Of a stretch of 64,000 bases of DNA, positions 54,051 through 61,598 are shown one piece after another (the stretch's first letter is position 1; the number at the start of each line of letters is the position of its first letter). The position numbers and the translations under genes were made by a program. A model generated the notes under the pieces. The model saw only the letters and a program-made list of their open reading frames with translations. It searched no databases and had not been told where the DNA came from. The DNA comes from Crenobacter oryzisoli. GTDB taxonomy: Bacteria > Pseudomonadota > Gammaproteobacteria > Burkholderiales > Chromobacteriaceae. The stretch covers positions 27,059-91,058 of the forward strand of contig NZ_JAUEDK010000014.1 in assembly GCF_030385785.1 (NCBI RefSeq). The letters are read 5' to 3'.

Positions 54051-55316
54051 ATGATGGCCTCGTCCGCACCCATGCCGGATCACCAGCTCACCACGCAGGA
54101 CGGTGTGCCACTGAAGACCAAGCTGGCCCGTGCCGAGCGCATGAACAAGATGAAGTCGCTGGCGCTGGTGCTCCCGCTGGCCTTGTTCCTGCTGCTGACC
54201 TTTATCGTCCCGATCGGCTCGCTGCTGTTCCGCAGCGTCGACAACCCCGAGGTGGTCGCCTCGCTGCCGCATACGATCAAGGCGATTTCCAGCTGGGATG
54301 GCAAATCGCTGCCGCCCGAGCCGGTCTATCGCGCCTTTGCGGCCGACCTCGTTAAGGCGCACGAAGACCAGACGCTCGGCGATCTGGGCAAACGCCTGAA
54401 CATGGAAGTCGCCGGCTACCGCAGCCTGCTTGGCAAAACCGCCCGGGCGCTGCCTTTTGATCCGGCGCCGGCCTCGTATAAGGATGCGCTCGTCAAGCTC
54501 GACGAACGCTGGGGCGACCCGGCCTATTGGCAGGCGATCCGCCGCAACTCCACGAACCATACGCCGTTCTACCTGCTCGCAGCACTCGACCATCGCATCG
54601 ATGAGGTGGGCGAGGTCGCCAAGGCCACGCCGGACCAGGCGATCTACCTCGACGTGTTCGCGCGCACCTTCTGGATGAGTGCGATAGTGACGGTGATCTG
54701 TCTGCTACTCGCGTATCCGCTCGCCTATCTTCTGGCCAACCTGCCGACGCGCAAGAGCAATCTCTTGATGATCATGGTGCTGCTGCCGTTCTGGACCTCC
54801 GTCCTGGTGCGCGTCGCTGCCTGGATCGTACTGCTGCAGTCGGGCGGCCTGATCAACAGCGCGCTGATGGCGCTCGGCATCACCGACCACCCGCTGCAAC
54901 TGGTGTTCAACCGCACCGGCGTCTACATCGCCATGGTGCACATCCTGATGCCGTTCATGATCCTGCCGATCTACAGCGTGATGAAGGGTATCTCGCCGAC
55001 CTATCTGCGCGCTGCGGTGTCGCTGGGCAGCCATCCGTTCGGCGCATTCTGGAAAGTGTACTTCCCGCAGACTGTCGCCGGGGTCGGGGCAGGGGGCCTC
55101 TTGGTGTTCATCCTGTCGATCGGCTACTACATCACGCCGGCACTGCTGGGTAGCCCGAATGACCAGATGGTCAGCTACTTTGTCGCCTTCTACACCAACA
55201 CCACCATCAACTGGGGCATGGCCACTGCACTGGGCGGCTTGTTGCTGGCGGCAACGCTGGTGCTCTACATGGTCTACAGCTGGCTGGTCGGCGCTAGCCG
55301 CCTGCGTCTGGGTTAA
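54051..55316 (+). CDS. ABC transporter permease (PotB-like) with large periplasmic insert
   Basis: 421 residues. TM1 (MKSLALVLPLALFLLLTFIVPIGSLLF, ~residues 35-60) is followed by a ~140-residue hydrophilic segment before TM2 (~residue 205), then five more helices. The EAA-type coupling motif is YLRAAVSLGSHPFGAFWKVYFP. Ordinary PotB is about 285 residues, so the insert between TM1 and TM2 is notable. The second permease follows after 14 bp. GGAG precedes the ATG; a nearby second ATG (54054) is equally possible. Confidence 0.9.
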   Translation: MMASSAPMPDHQLTTQDGVPLKTKLARAERMNKMKSLALVLPLALFLLLTFIVPIGSLLFRSVDNPEVVASLPHTIKAISSWDGKSLPPEPVYRAFAADLVKAHEDQTLGDLGKRLNMEVAGYRSLLGKTARALPFDPAPASYKDALVKLDERWGDPAYWQAIRRNSTNHTPFYLLAALDHRIDEVGEVAKATPDQAIYLDVFARTFWMSAIVTVICLLLAYPLAYLLANLPTRKSNLLMIMVLLPFWTSVLVRVAAWIVLLQSGGLINSALMALGITDHPLQLVFNRTGVYIAMVHILMPFMILPIYSVMKGISPTYLRAAVSLGSHPFGAFWKVYFPQTVAGVGAGGLLVFILSIGYYITPALLGSPNDQMVSYFVAFYTNTTINWGMATALGGLLLAATLVLYMVYSWLVGASRLRLG

Positions 55317-55330
55317 GCGGGAGAATCGCA

Positions 55331-56161
55331 ATGCAGAATCCGTACATGTCACCAATCGAGAAGGCCTGGTTTTACCTGCACCGCACGCTGAGTGGCCTGA
55401 CGTTGTTGTTTCTGGTGCTACCGGTGCTGGTGATCATTCCTTTGTCGTTCAACGAGAGCTCCTTCCTGGTCTACCCGCTCACCGGCTTCTCGATGCGCTG
55501 GTACCACGACTTCTTCACGTCGGCCGAATGGATGCGCTCGCTGAAGAACAGCCTGATCGTCGCCCCGTCCGCCACCGTGCTGGCCATGGTGTTCGGCACG
55601 CTGGCGGCGGTAGGGCTGACCCGCACCGAGTTCCGCGGCAAGGCGCTGCTGATGAGCTTGCTGATCTCGCCGATGGTGGTGCCGGTGGTAATCGTCGGTG
55701 TGGCCGGCTACCTGTTCTTCGCGCCGCTGGGCATGGACGCGAGCTACTTCACGCTGATCCTGATGCACGCGGCGCTGGGTGTGCCGTTCGTGGTGATCAC
55801 CGTTACCGCCACGCTGCAGGGCTTCAACCATAACCTGGTCCGAGCAGCCGCGAGCCTGGGGGCTTCGCCGCTCCGCAGCTTCTTCAAGGTGACGCTGCCG
55901 CTGATCGCCCCAGGTGTGATCTCGGGTGCGCTGTTCGCGTTCGGCACTTCGTTCGACGAGGTGGTGGTGACCATCTTCATCGCCGGCCCCGAACAGGCTA
56001 CCCTGCCGCGTGCGATGTTCAGCGGCATCCGCGAGAACCTGAGCCCGACCATCGCCGCAGCCGCGACGTTGCTGATCGCGTTCTCGGTCGTGATGCTGCT
56101 GACGTTGGAATGGCTGCGCGGCAGAGGTGAACGCTTGCGTACCTCGCCAGCAAAGGCGTAA
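55331..56161 (+). CDS. ABC transporter permease (PotC-like)
   Basis: 276 residues, with GGGAGA upstream. Six helices; TM1 LTLLFLVLPVLVIIPLSFNESSFLVYPLTGFSMRWY with the PotC-type SFN motif; the EAA loop LVRAAASLGASPLRSFFKVTLPLIAPGVISGALFAF. It pairs with the preceding permease to form the membrane channel of the importer. The operon ends at a strong terminator. Confidence 0.92.
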   Translation: MQNPYMSPIEKAWFYLHRTLSGLTLLFLVLPVLVIIPLSFNESSFLVYPLTGFSMRWYHDFFTSAEWMRSLKNSLIVAPSATVLAMVFGTLAAVGLTRTEFRGKALLMSLLISPMVVPVVIVGVAGYLFFAPLGMDASYFTLILMHAALGVPFVVITVTATLQGFNHNLVRAAASLGASPLRSFFKVTLPLIAPGVISGALFAFGTSFDEVVVTIFIAGPEQATLPRAMFSGIRENLSPTIAAAATLLIAFSVVMLLTLEWLRGRGERLRTSPAKA

Positions 56162-56175
56162 GTAAACACGGGAGA

Positions 56176-56219
56176 ACGGGCCGCCGGCAGCTGAGCGCTG
56201 TCGGCGGCCCGTTTGTTAT
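56176..56219 (+). terminator. Rho-independent terminator of the ABC importer operon
   Basis: A stem of more than 14 bp (ACGGGCCGCCG... against ...CGGCGGCCCGT, 56176-56212) is followed by TTGTTATTT. Confidence 0.92.
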
Positions 56220-56423
56220 TTCCTGGTGCCTCACGCTGTGGAGTCTTACTAACCTTTCAGCTTGTAGCGTCATTTTGACCAGCTTTACAACGTGTACAAA
56301 ATCAGCATGTTACAAAACACTGGAAGTGACATTACTAGTGAAAACCTTAGTATATGGAGCAGGCTGCACAACAGCGCCGTGCTGGCGGCTCTAACATTAA
56401 GGGGGAGCATGAGGGATTCGCCC

Positions 56424-56846
56424 ATGACTACACAGGAACTCTACGAGTTCATCGACCGGCACGACCATGCCGTACTGGCGTCGGTGACACCGCTCCATAC
56501 CCCGGAAGCCGCGTTGGTGGGTATCGCAGTCACGCCCGAGCTGGAGCTGGTCTTCGATGCCAGCAAGAACTCGCGCAAATACCCGAACATCCGCCAGAAC
56601 GACCAGGTAGCCCTTGTCATCGGTTGGGCAAACGAGACTACCGTGCAATACGAAGGCGAAGTGTGGGAGCCGTCCGCCGAAATGGTCGGGCGCTATAAGG
56701 ACGTGTATTTCGCCAAATTTCCCAATGGCCGCAAGCGGGAGAGCTGGCCGGATATCGCCTATCTGGTCGTGACGCCCAGGTGGATACGCTACAGCGACTT
56801 CAACCACGACCCGGCGCAGATCGTCGAGCTAAGGCTGGGCAAGTAG
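56424..56846 (+). CDS. pyridoxamine 5'-phosphate oxidase-fold protein
   Basis: 140 residues from the ATG at 56424 (GAGGG 8 bp upstream); ATG 56409 is an alternative. Split-barrel FMN-binding look: LYEFIDRHDHAVLASVTPLHTPEAALVGIAVTPELELVFDASKNSRKYPNIRQNDQVALVIGW and VQYEGEVWEPS. Such proteins bind FMN, F420 or haem and include small general-stress oxidoreductases. It is a single gene and the ligand is unknown. The upstream 56220-56400 stretch is AT-rich and probably holds its promoter. Confidence 0.82.
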   Translation: MTTQELYEFIDRHDHAVLASVTPLHTPEAALVGIAVTPELELVFDASKNSRKYPNIRQNDQVALVIGWANETTVQYEGEVWEPSAEMVGRYKDVYFAKFPNGRKRESWPDIAYLVVTPRWIRYSDFNHDPAQIVELRLGK

Positions 56847-57035
56847 GGCAACAATCGGAAATCGAGGCAACCACGCGGATGTGGTGTTCGACACCCCGAA
56901 GCCAGAGCAGTCGCACGAAAGAGAATGTGTTTGTGACCTGTAACAAGCCAGTAACAACGACCGGCTAGGATGCCGGCATCCACTCAGGATGACTCCCGCG
57001 GGGCTGAGTCTGATATGCCCTGCACCAGAATTGCC

Positions 57036-57062
57036 GCCCCGCGCTACTGCGCGGGGCTTTTC
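57036..57062 (+). terminator. strong terminator with no gene directly before it
   Basis: GCCCCGCGC (57036-57044), TACT loop, GCGCGGGGC (57049-57057), then TTTT. It lies 190 bp beyond the last plus-strand stop, so it ends either a long 3' UTR or a small RNA. Confidence 0.85.
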
Positions 57063-57126
57063 ATTTGGCGTATCGTCGTGGTGCTCTTCGCAGAGCCAGA
57101 GCCCTCTGGGCGGTTCTGCCGCTGTA

Positions 57127-57732
57127 TCAGAACTTCTTCACGCAGCCCGACACCACACCCCAGATCGCGAAGTCCTGCCCATAGCGCGGCACGATCACGG
57201 GGTAGGCAGGGTTCTCGGCATGCAGCGCGATTTGCCCGCTAGTGCGATGCAGGCGCCTCACGGTGAAGTCGCCATCCAGCGCCGCGACAACGATATCGCC
57301 GTGCACCGGGACGCGGCTGGTGTCAGTCACCAACAGGTCCCCCTCATAGAGGCCGGCTCCCACCATGGCATCGCCTTCGACCAGTACCATGAAGGTAGCC
57401 AAGCCATCTTCTACCAGGTAGGTATTCAGGTCGATTGGCGTGTAGGCATAGTCGCCCACCGGTGAAGGGGGGCCAGCGCGCACGCCCTCCGCGTAGAGGG
57501 GCACGCTGGCCGGCGTTGCATCGTCCGCTGGCAGCAGAATGCGGCCGGGAAAGCGTTCGGCCAACTCGGCCGGGCTAGGGGTATCGATGCCGGCTCTGGT
57601 TTTTCGCCGCATCGAGAGATCGATGACCACTCTTGCGTCGATTTCGGCAGGGTGAGTAAGGGCAGCGTTCCCATTGTCCCGACGGGGCGCATGATGGGTA
57701 GGCACGATTGTGGGGAGGGGGCGCTTGCTCAT
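57127..57732 (-). CDS. UmuD-like S24 protein lacking the catalytic serine and lysine
   Basis: 201 residues, longer than UmuD (~139). Residues ~85-200 follow the UmuD fold: the cleavage-site-like RAGPPSPVGDYAYTPIDLN, EGDAMVGAGLYEGDLLVTDTS, VHGDIVVAALDGDFTVRRLHR and IWGVVSGCVKKF. The catalytic serine motif GDSM reads GDAM (codon GCC) and the lysine of TVKK reads TVRR, so self-cleavage chemistry should be lost. The N-terminal ~80 residues are Pro/Arg-rich and unrelated. No umuC follows, and no LexA box is seen upstream. Function is uncertain. Confidence 0.8.
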   Translation of the reverse strand: MSKRPLPTIVPTHHAPRRDNGNAALTHPAEIDARVVIDLSMRRKTRAGIDTPSPAELAERFPGRILLPADDATPASVPLYAEGVRAGPPSPVGDYAYTPIDLNTYLVEDGLATFMVLVEGDAMVGAGLYEGDLLVTDTSRVPVHGDIVVAALDGDFTVRRLHRTSGQIALHAENPAYPVIVPRYGQDFAIWGVVSGCVKKF

Positions 57733-57889
57733 GGCGTTGCTCTCGTCGTTTTGTTATTTTTGATTATTGCATCTATTAATCTAAAAGACGAGCAGCGGTC
57801 GTGCGCAACATTCGCTAACACTTGCCAACAGACGTTAACAGTCGTTCTGCGTATGCTGGAATCGTCAAGAAACCCAAAAGGCAACCACC

Positions 57890-58258
57890 ATGAAAGCTCG
57901 CTTACTTCTCCCCGCAATTCTTGTACTCGGCCTGAGCGGTCTTGCCAACGCAGGCGGTTCGACCCTGATCGGTGGCGCATTGGGCGGCGCAGCCGGTGCC
58001 GCCATCGGTGAATCGATCGGCGGGCGAGACGGCGCCATCCTGGGCAGTGCGCTGGGCGGTGGCGTGGGCGCCGCGATCGGCCACGACTACGGCCGCGAAC
58101 AGGCTGCCGACTACGGATACCGCCCAGTCGGCTACTATCACGGCGATGACCATCGTCGCTGGGAAGAACGTCGCTGGCATGAACGCCGCTGGGATGAGCA
58201 TCACTGGCATGATCGCCGTTGGGATGACCATCGCGAGCATGATCGTCGCTGGGATTGA
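57890..58258 (+). CDS. exported glycine-zipper protein with Arg/Trp/His repeats
   Basis: 122 residues, with AAGGCAACC upstream. Signal peptide MKARLLLPAILVLGLSGLANA, then a glycine zipper (GGALGGAAGAAIGESIGGRDGAILGSALGGGVGAAIG, residues ~28-64) that may insert into membrane, and a C-terminal tail of repeated RRW(D/H)E/D blocks rich in His, Asp and Trp. It resembles YMGG/Gly-zipper envelope proteins of unknown function; the charged tail may bind metal or cell wall. It is followed by its own terminator. Confidence 0.75.
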   Translation: MKARLLLPAILVLGLSGLANAGGSTLIGGALGGAAGAAIGESIGGRDGAILGSALGGGVGAAIGHDYGREQAADYGYRPVGYYHGDDHRRWEERRWHERRWDEHHWHDRRWDDHREHDRRWD

Positions 58259-58294
58259 GTGCAGCCATCAGACCATTCATGACGAACAGACACA

Positions 58295-58332
58295 CGCCGC
58301 AGCCCGGTTGATCTCGGGTTGCGGCGCTTTTC
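58295..58332 (+). terminator. Rho-independent terminator after the glycine-zipper gene
   Basis: GCCGCAGCCCG pairs with CGGGTTGCGGC around a short loop, then GCTTTT. Confidence 0.85.
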
Positions 58333-58422
58333 GTCCGGTACTGTCCTACGATGCGCGTGAGGACGAGCCTGTGGAAGGCTTATTTCCGGCTGCCGGGCAT
58401 TGGCTGGCAAGCGTGCAGCGGC

Positions 58423-58926
58423 TCATTCAGGGTGGGGGCCGCGCACCAGTAAAACCGGGACCTTGCAATGCCGGACCAAGTTCTCAGCTACGCTTCCTAA
58501 CACTACTCGCTGAAGCCCGGTTCTTCCATGCGTTCCCAGTACGATGACATCCGCAGCCCATTCTTCCGCCGCTTTCAGGATCGCGGCAGGAACATCCGGA
58601 TGGGATTGTTCGAATTGAAGCAATTGAGTATCGGCCGTCACGCCAGCCTCGGCCAATTTCAACCTTGTGCTCTCGAGAATGCTTTCTCCCGCCTCAACGG
58701 CCTGGATGTTCTCCTGCACTCCAAGCTCCTTCGATGGGCTGGTGGGGCGCTCCAGTGACTCCCGGGCAATCAACACGGAAGTCGGGGAAATTTCCACCGT
58801 GGAAGGTGTTCCGACTACGGTGACCACTCTGACCGTCGAGCCGTAACCCGCCAAATTGACTACCGACTGCTGAGCGTGTTCAGAAGTCGGGCTACCGTCA
58901 GTGGCAAACAAAATACGCGTGAACAT
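58423..58926 (-). CDS. universal stress protein (UspA family)
   Basis: 167 residues from the ATG at 58926, placed 6-7 bp after AGGAGG; the ATG just before it is too close to that site. MFTRILFATDGSPTSEHAQQSVVNLA and the ATP-binding motif VIVLGTHGRTGLQRVVLGSVAENLVRHCKVPVLLVR (G-2x-G-9x-G-S) show the ATP-binding Usp subgroup. It is expected to act in stress survival. It is monocistronic. Confidence 0.92.
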   Translation of the reverse strand: MFTRILFATDGSPTSEHAQQSVVNLAGYGSTVRVVTVVGTPSTVEISPTSVLIARESLERPTSPSKELGVQENIQAVEAGESILESTRLKLAEAGVTADTQLLQFEQSHPDVPAAILKAAEEWAADVIVLGTHGRTGLQRVVLGSVAENLVRHCKVPVLLVRGPHPE

Positions 58927-59122
58927 CATCGGCCTCCTCTTGCACGCGAACCAGCACCAATCCCGCTTTTCGTTGTCGCGTACCTCCAGCATAGAAGACG
59001 GCATCGCTCATCGACTTGACTTGGCCCAAGCTTCGTCGACCGCTGACAGGTCTATTTTAAGAATCCTCTAAGCTTCGCTTCCCATCTTGAAAGTGTCGAT
59101 ATCTTTTAAGAAGGGGGCAACG

Positions 59123-59420
59123 ATGAGGACCAAAGTGTTGCTTGCTGCGATGGTGTGTGCGGGGATCGTCGGTGGCGGAACGGTTGCGGCGCTCGACCGC
59201 TGGAGCGCGCTGCCCGCCGAGGCAGCCACTCTGCAAAGTCAGCCACAGCGGCCGGCATCCAGGAGGGGATGTTGTGGTGGCGATCAACGGCCAGCCGGAA
59301 ACCTAGCCCGAGCAGCTGGCTAGCGTGGTCAAGCCTGGTGGCAGGACGGTCGCACTGCTGGAGTTGCGCGACGATATGCGCGTATTCATCCCGGAGCAAA
59401 GGCGCTTTGTCACGGGGTCC
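59123..59420 (+). pseudogene. Deg/HtrA-type protease remnant (signal peptide fused to final PDZ piece)
   Basis: The ATG at 59123 starts a signal-like MRTKVLLAAMVCAGIVGGGTVAALDRW segment. It runs straight into the end of a Do-type protease: AGIQEG, a frame change near 59265, then VVVAINGQPET, a stop codon (TAG near 59306), and QLASVVKPGGRTVALLELRDDMRVFIPE. The trypsin-like domain and first PDZ are absent. Internal deletion, frameshift and nonsense codon make it a pseudogene. Confidence 0.75.
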
Positions 59421-59527
59421 GTGTGGGAGTCGCAGTATTTCTTGGGGCGGGCTCATTCCCAAGGTGTCGCGCGAGAACACGAGAGAACAAGTCAGGCTGT
59501 GATGCCATTGCCATCACCCAAACAAAA

Positions 59528-59551
59528 ACGGCCCACATTTATATAGGCCGT
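59528..59551 (-). terminator. terminator of the small minus-strand gene
   Basis: ACGGCC (59528-59533) and GGCCGT (59546-59551) form the stem; on the minus strand it is followed by TTTTTG. Confidence 0.75.
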
Positions 59552-59569
59552 CTTTCATAATCGAAAATT

Positions 59570-59782
59570 TTACTGGATGACCGCCAGTTGGCGCTTCGGC
59601 AGCCAGTCGGCACCGCCGCGCGGCCAGGCTACGAGAACACCGCGGGACTTGTCGTAGGCAACCACGGTGCCATCAAATTTCTCAACATGGCCAAATGGCG
59701 CATAGTTCACGCGGAATCCAGGCTGAACGTGATCATTTTTGCTATGGAGGAGGGAGAGCAGGCTGGAGACGATGTATTTCAT
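59570..59782 (-). CDS. small hypothetical protein
   Basis: 70 residues (MKYIVSSLLSLLHSKNDHVQPGFRVNYAPFGHVEKFDGTVVAYDKSRGVLVAWPRGGADWLPKRQLAVIQ), with GGATTGAAAA upstream and a good terminator downstream, which supports it being real. The central part resembles a small SH3-like or KOW-type beta-barrel (GTVVAYD...GVLVAW). No family was recognised and it is monocistronic. The AT-rich ~200 bp beyond its start (59790-59990) carries nothing else. Confidence 0.6.
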   Translation of the reverse strand: MKYIVSSLLSLLHSKNDHVQPGFRVNYAPFGHVEKFDGTVVAYDKSRGVLVAWPRGGADWLPKRQLAVIQ

Positions 59783-59998
59783 TTTTCAATCCAAAATGTT
59801 TGTTAATTTCTAAACCACTGTCGTAAGTGTAACGATGTGTTGTGCGTCGCAACATAAAAATTGCGACAATTTCGTTCGTATGTGAGTTTTCGGTGTTTAT
59901 TTTGGAACATGTCATAGACATGCCGGCCCGCCGGGTAATGATGGGTCGCAGGACGGTATGGCGAGGGATGGGCCGGCGCGGATGAGGGTAAGCCCGGG

Positions 59999-60347
59999 GT
60001 GGATCGACGCTTGCTCAATGATGAGCAATGGGCTCGCATTGCTGACTTATTGCCCGGCAAACCCACTGACAAGGGCGACCGTGTCCCGGATAACCGCCTG
60101 TTCGTCGAGGCGGTTCTGTGGATTGCGCGCACCGGCTGCCCTTGGCGCGATCTGCCGCGAGAATTCGGCAACTGGCATTCAGCGTATGTCCGCTTCGCCG
60201 GCTGGGAAACCTATGGCGTGTGGTGGGTGGATGGCTGAAGCGCTGCATGGCGATGCAGGCCTGGAAGAGCTGCTCATCGACTCGACTGTCGTCCGGGCTC
60301 ACCAGCACGTGTCCGGTTCCGGCGAATCTGGCCAGTTGTGCCGCTAG
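59999..60347 (+). pseudogene. IS5-family transposase remnant
   Basis: A GTG-started frame reads VDRRLLNDEQWARIADLLPGKPTDKGDRVPDNRLFVEAVLWIARTGCPWRDLPREFGNWHSAYVRF, the DUF4096 N-terminus of IS5-type transposases. Near 60225 the frame changes and continues EALHGDAGLEELLIDSTVVRAHQHVSG, where the DST-V-RAHQH part is the first DDE motif. The rest of the DDE domain is missing. No clear terminal inverted repeats were found. Confidence 0.85.
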
Positions 60348-60514
60348 TCTCTCTTCAGTTGCGCTCTCTAGAGCTGGTCCTGGCCAGAGGAAGCATTAGT
60401 AGTACAGGGCTGAGCAGGGACCCGTAGGCGCGCTCTATCTAGGTGAGACGTGGCGCGATGATGTTGCTGCTGCCGTGACGCTCGGCAGCCTGCTTGCCGG
60501 GCAGGCAGGCGAAA

Positions 60515-61435
60515 TCATGCAGTAACGTCGCATTTCGAAGCCCTGCGCCTTTCGACTACTTCTTGTAAGCATTCCACGAAACGTCGGGCAACTGGAGTGA
60601 GTAGCGCATCCTTGCGCATGATGACACTCATCTCCAGCGCCGGCAGCGGCTGTTCCAGCGGAATCTGCTGCAGCCCGAAACCGGCAATGCTCTCTGCCAG
60701 CAACCGCGAGAACGGCACCAGGGTATCCGTGCGAGCCGTCAGGCCCAGCGCGATGGCGAATGACGAGCACTGGATGATCCGGCGTGGCAGCGGCAGGCCT
60801 GCGTGTTCGAACATCGCCTCCATCACGCTGTGCTGGAATCCGCCCGCGGGGACGGTGCTTAACCATTGCGCTTCGGCCAAGTCGGCGAGCTGGCGTGCCC
60901 CGGACAGCGGGTGACCTGCACGCGCCATCACCACGAAATCCGTAGAGAACAAGGGCATGCTTGTCAGGTCGTCACCCAGCATGTCGGGCAGTACATGCGA
61001 GACGACAAAGTCTATCGAGCCATCACGCAGATGCTGGACCGCGAGCGGAAACTTGACCTCCAGAAACGCCAGTTCCGCGTCTGGGGCCTGCTGCTGGAAA
61101 AGCTCCAGAGCCTCGGGCAGCAGGGTCAATGAGATCGTCGAAGTTGCGCTGACGGTGACCTTGCCGCGCATTTCGCCTTTTATCTGGTCCAGCTCTTCGC
61201 GTGCGCGCCGCACGTCTTCAAGTATCTGGTGAGCACGCGTTTTCAGTGCGGTGCCGTACTCGGTGAGCTCGATGCCCTGCGCACTGCGAGTCATCAGGAC
61301 GACCCCCAGCTCGCTTTCCAGTTCTTGCACCGAACGCGTGACGGCGGGCTGGGTCAGGTCGAGTTGCCGAGCGGCGGCCCGTAGGCTCTTTTCCTTGGCG
61401 ACGGTCACGAACACCTGCAACTGCTGCAATTTCAT
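60515..61435 (-). CDS. LysR-family transcriptional regulator
   Basis: 306 residues from the ATG at 61435 (one two codons earlier is equally possible). HTH: MKLQQLQVFVTVAKEKSLRAAARQLDLTQPAVTRSVQELESELGVVLMTRSAQGIELTEYGTALKTRA, followed by a periplasmic-binding-like effector domain. It is divergent from an M20 amidohydrolase and a downstream amino-acid binding protein across a 163-bp gap (61436-61598), so it is their likely regulator. Its AT-rich start region (61440-61490) probably contains both promoters. The effector is unknown. Confidence 0.9.
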   Translation of the reverse strand: MKLQQLQVFVTVAKEKSLRAAARQLDLTQPAVTRSVQELESELGVVLMTRSAQGIELTEYGTALKTRAHQILEDVRRAREELDQIKGEMRGKVTVSATSTISLTLLPEALELFQQQAPDAELAFLEVKFPLAVQHLRDGSIDFVVSHVLPDMLGDDLTSMPLFSTDFVVMARAGHPLSGARQLADLAEAQWLSTVPAGGFQHSVMEAMFEHAGLPLPRRIIQCSSFAIALGLTARTDTLVPFSRLLAESIAGFGLQQIPLEQPLPALEMSVIMRKDALLTPVARRFVECLQEVVERRRASKCDVTA

Positions 61436-61598
61436 GGGCATCTAGAGATAAATAAATATAATCACTATCAAAAAAATTACATCTTTTCAGCGCACTCGGC
61501 AATCTTTATCGTGGGCCCGAATGAGTGATGCGCCGCTCCGGCGACATCGCCAGCCACTCACTTCCCGTCCGCGGGAAGCACTCAGAGGAGCCCGCGAT

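Noticed and set aside
57733..57889. Search for a LexA box upstream of the UmuD-like gene
   Set aside because: No CTG-N10-CAG-type palindrome could be found; the region is merely AT-rich.
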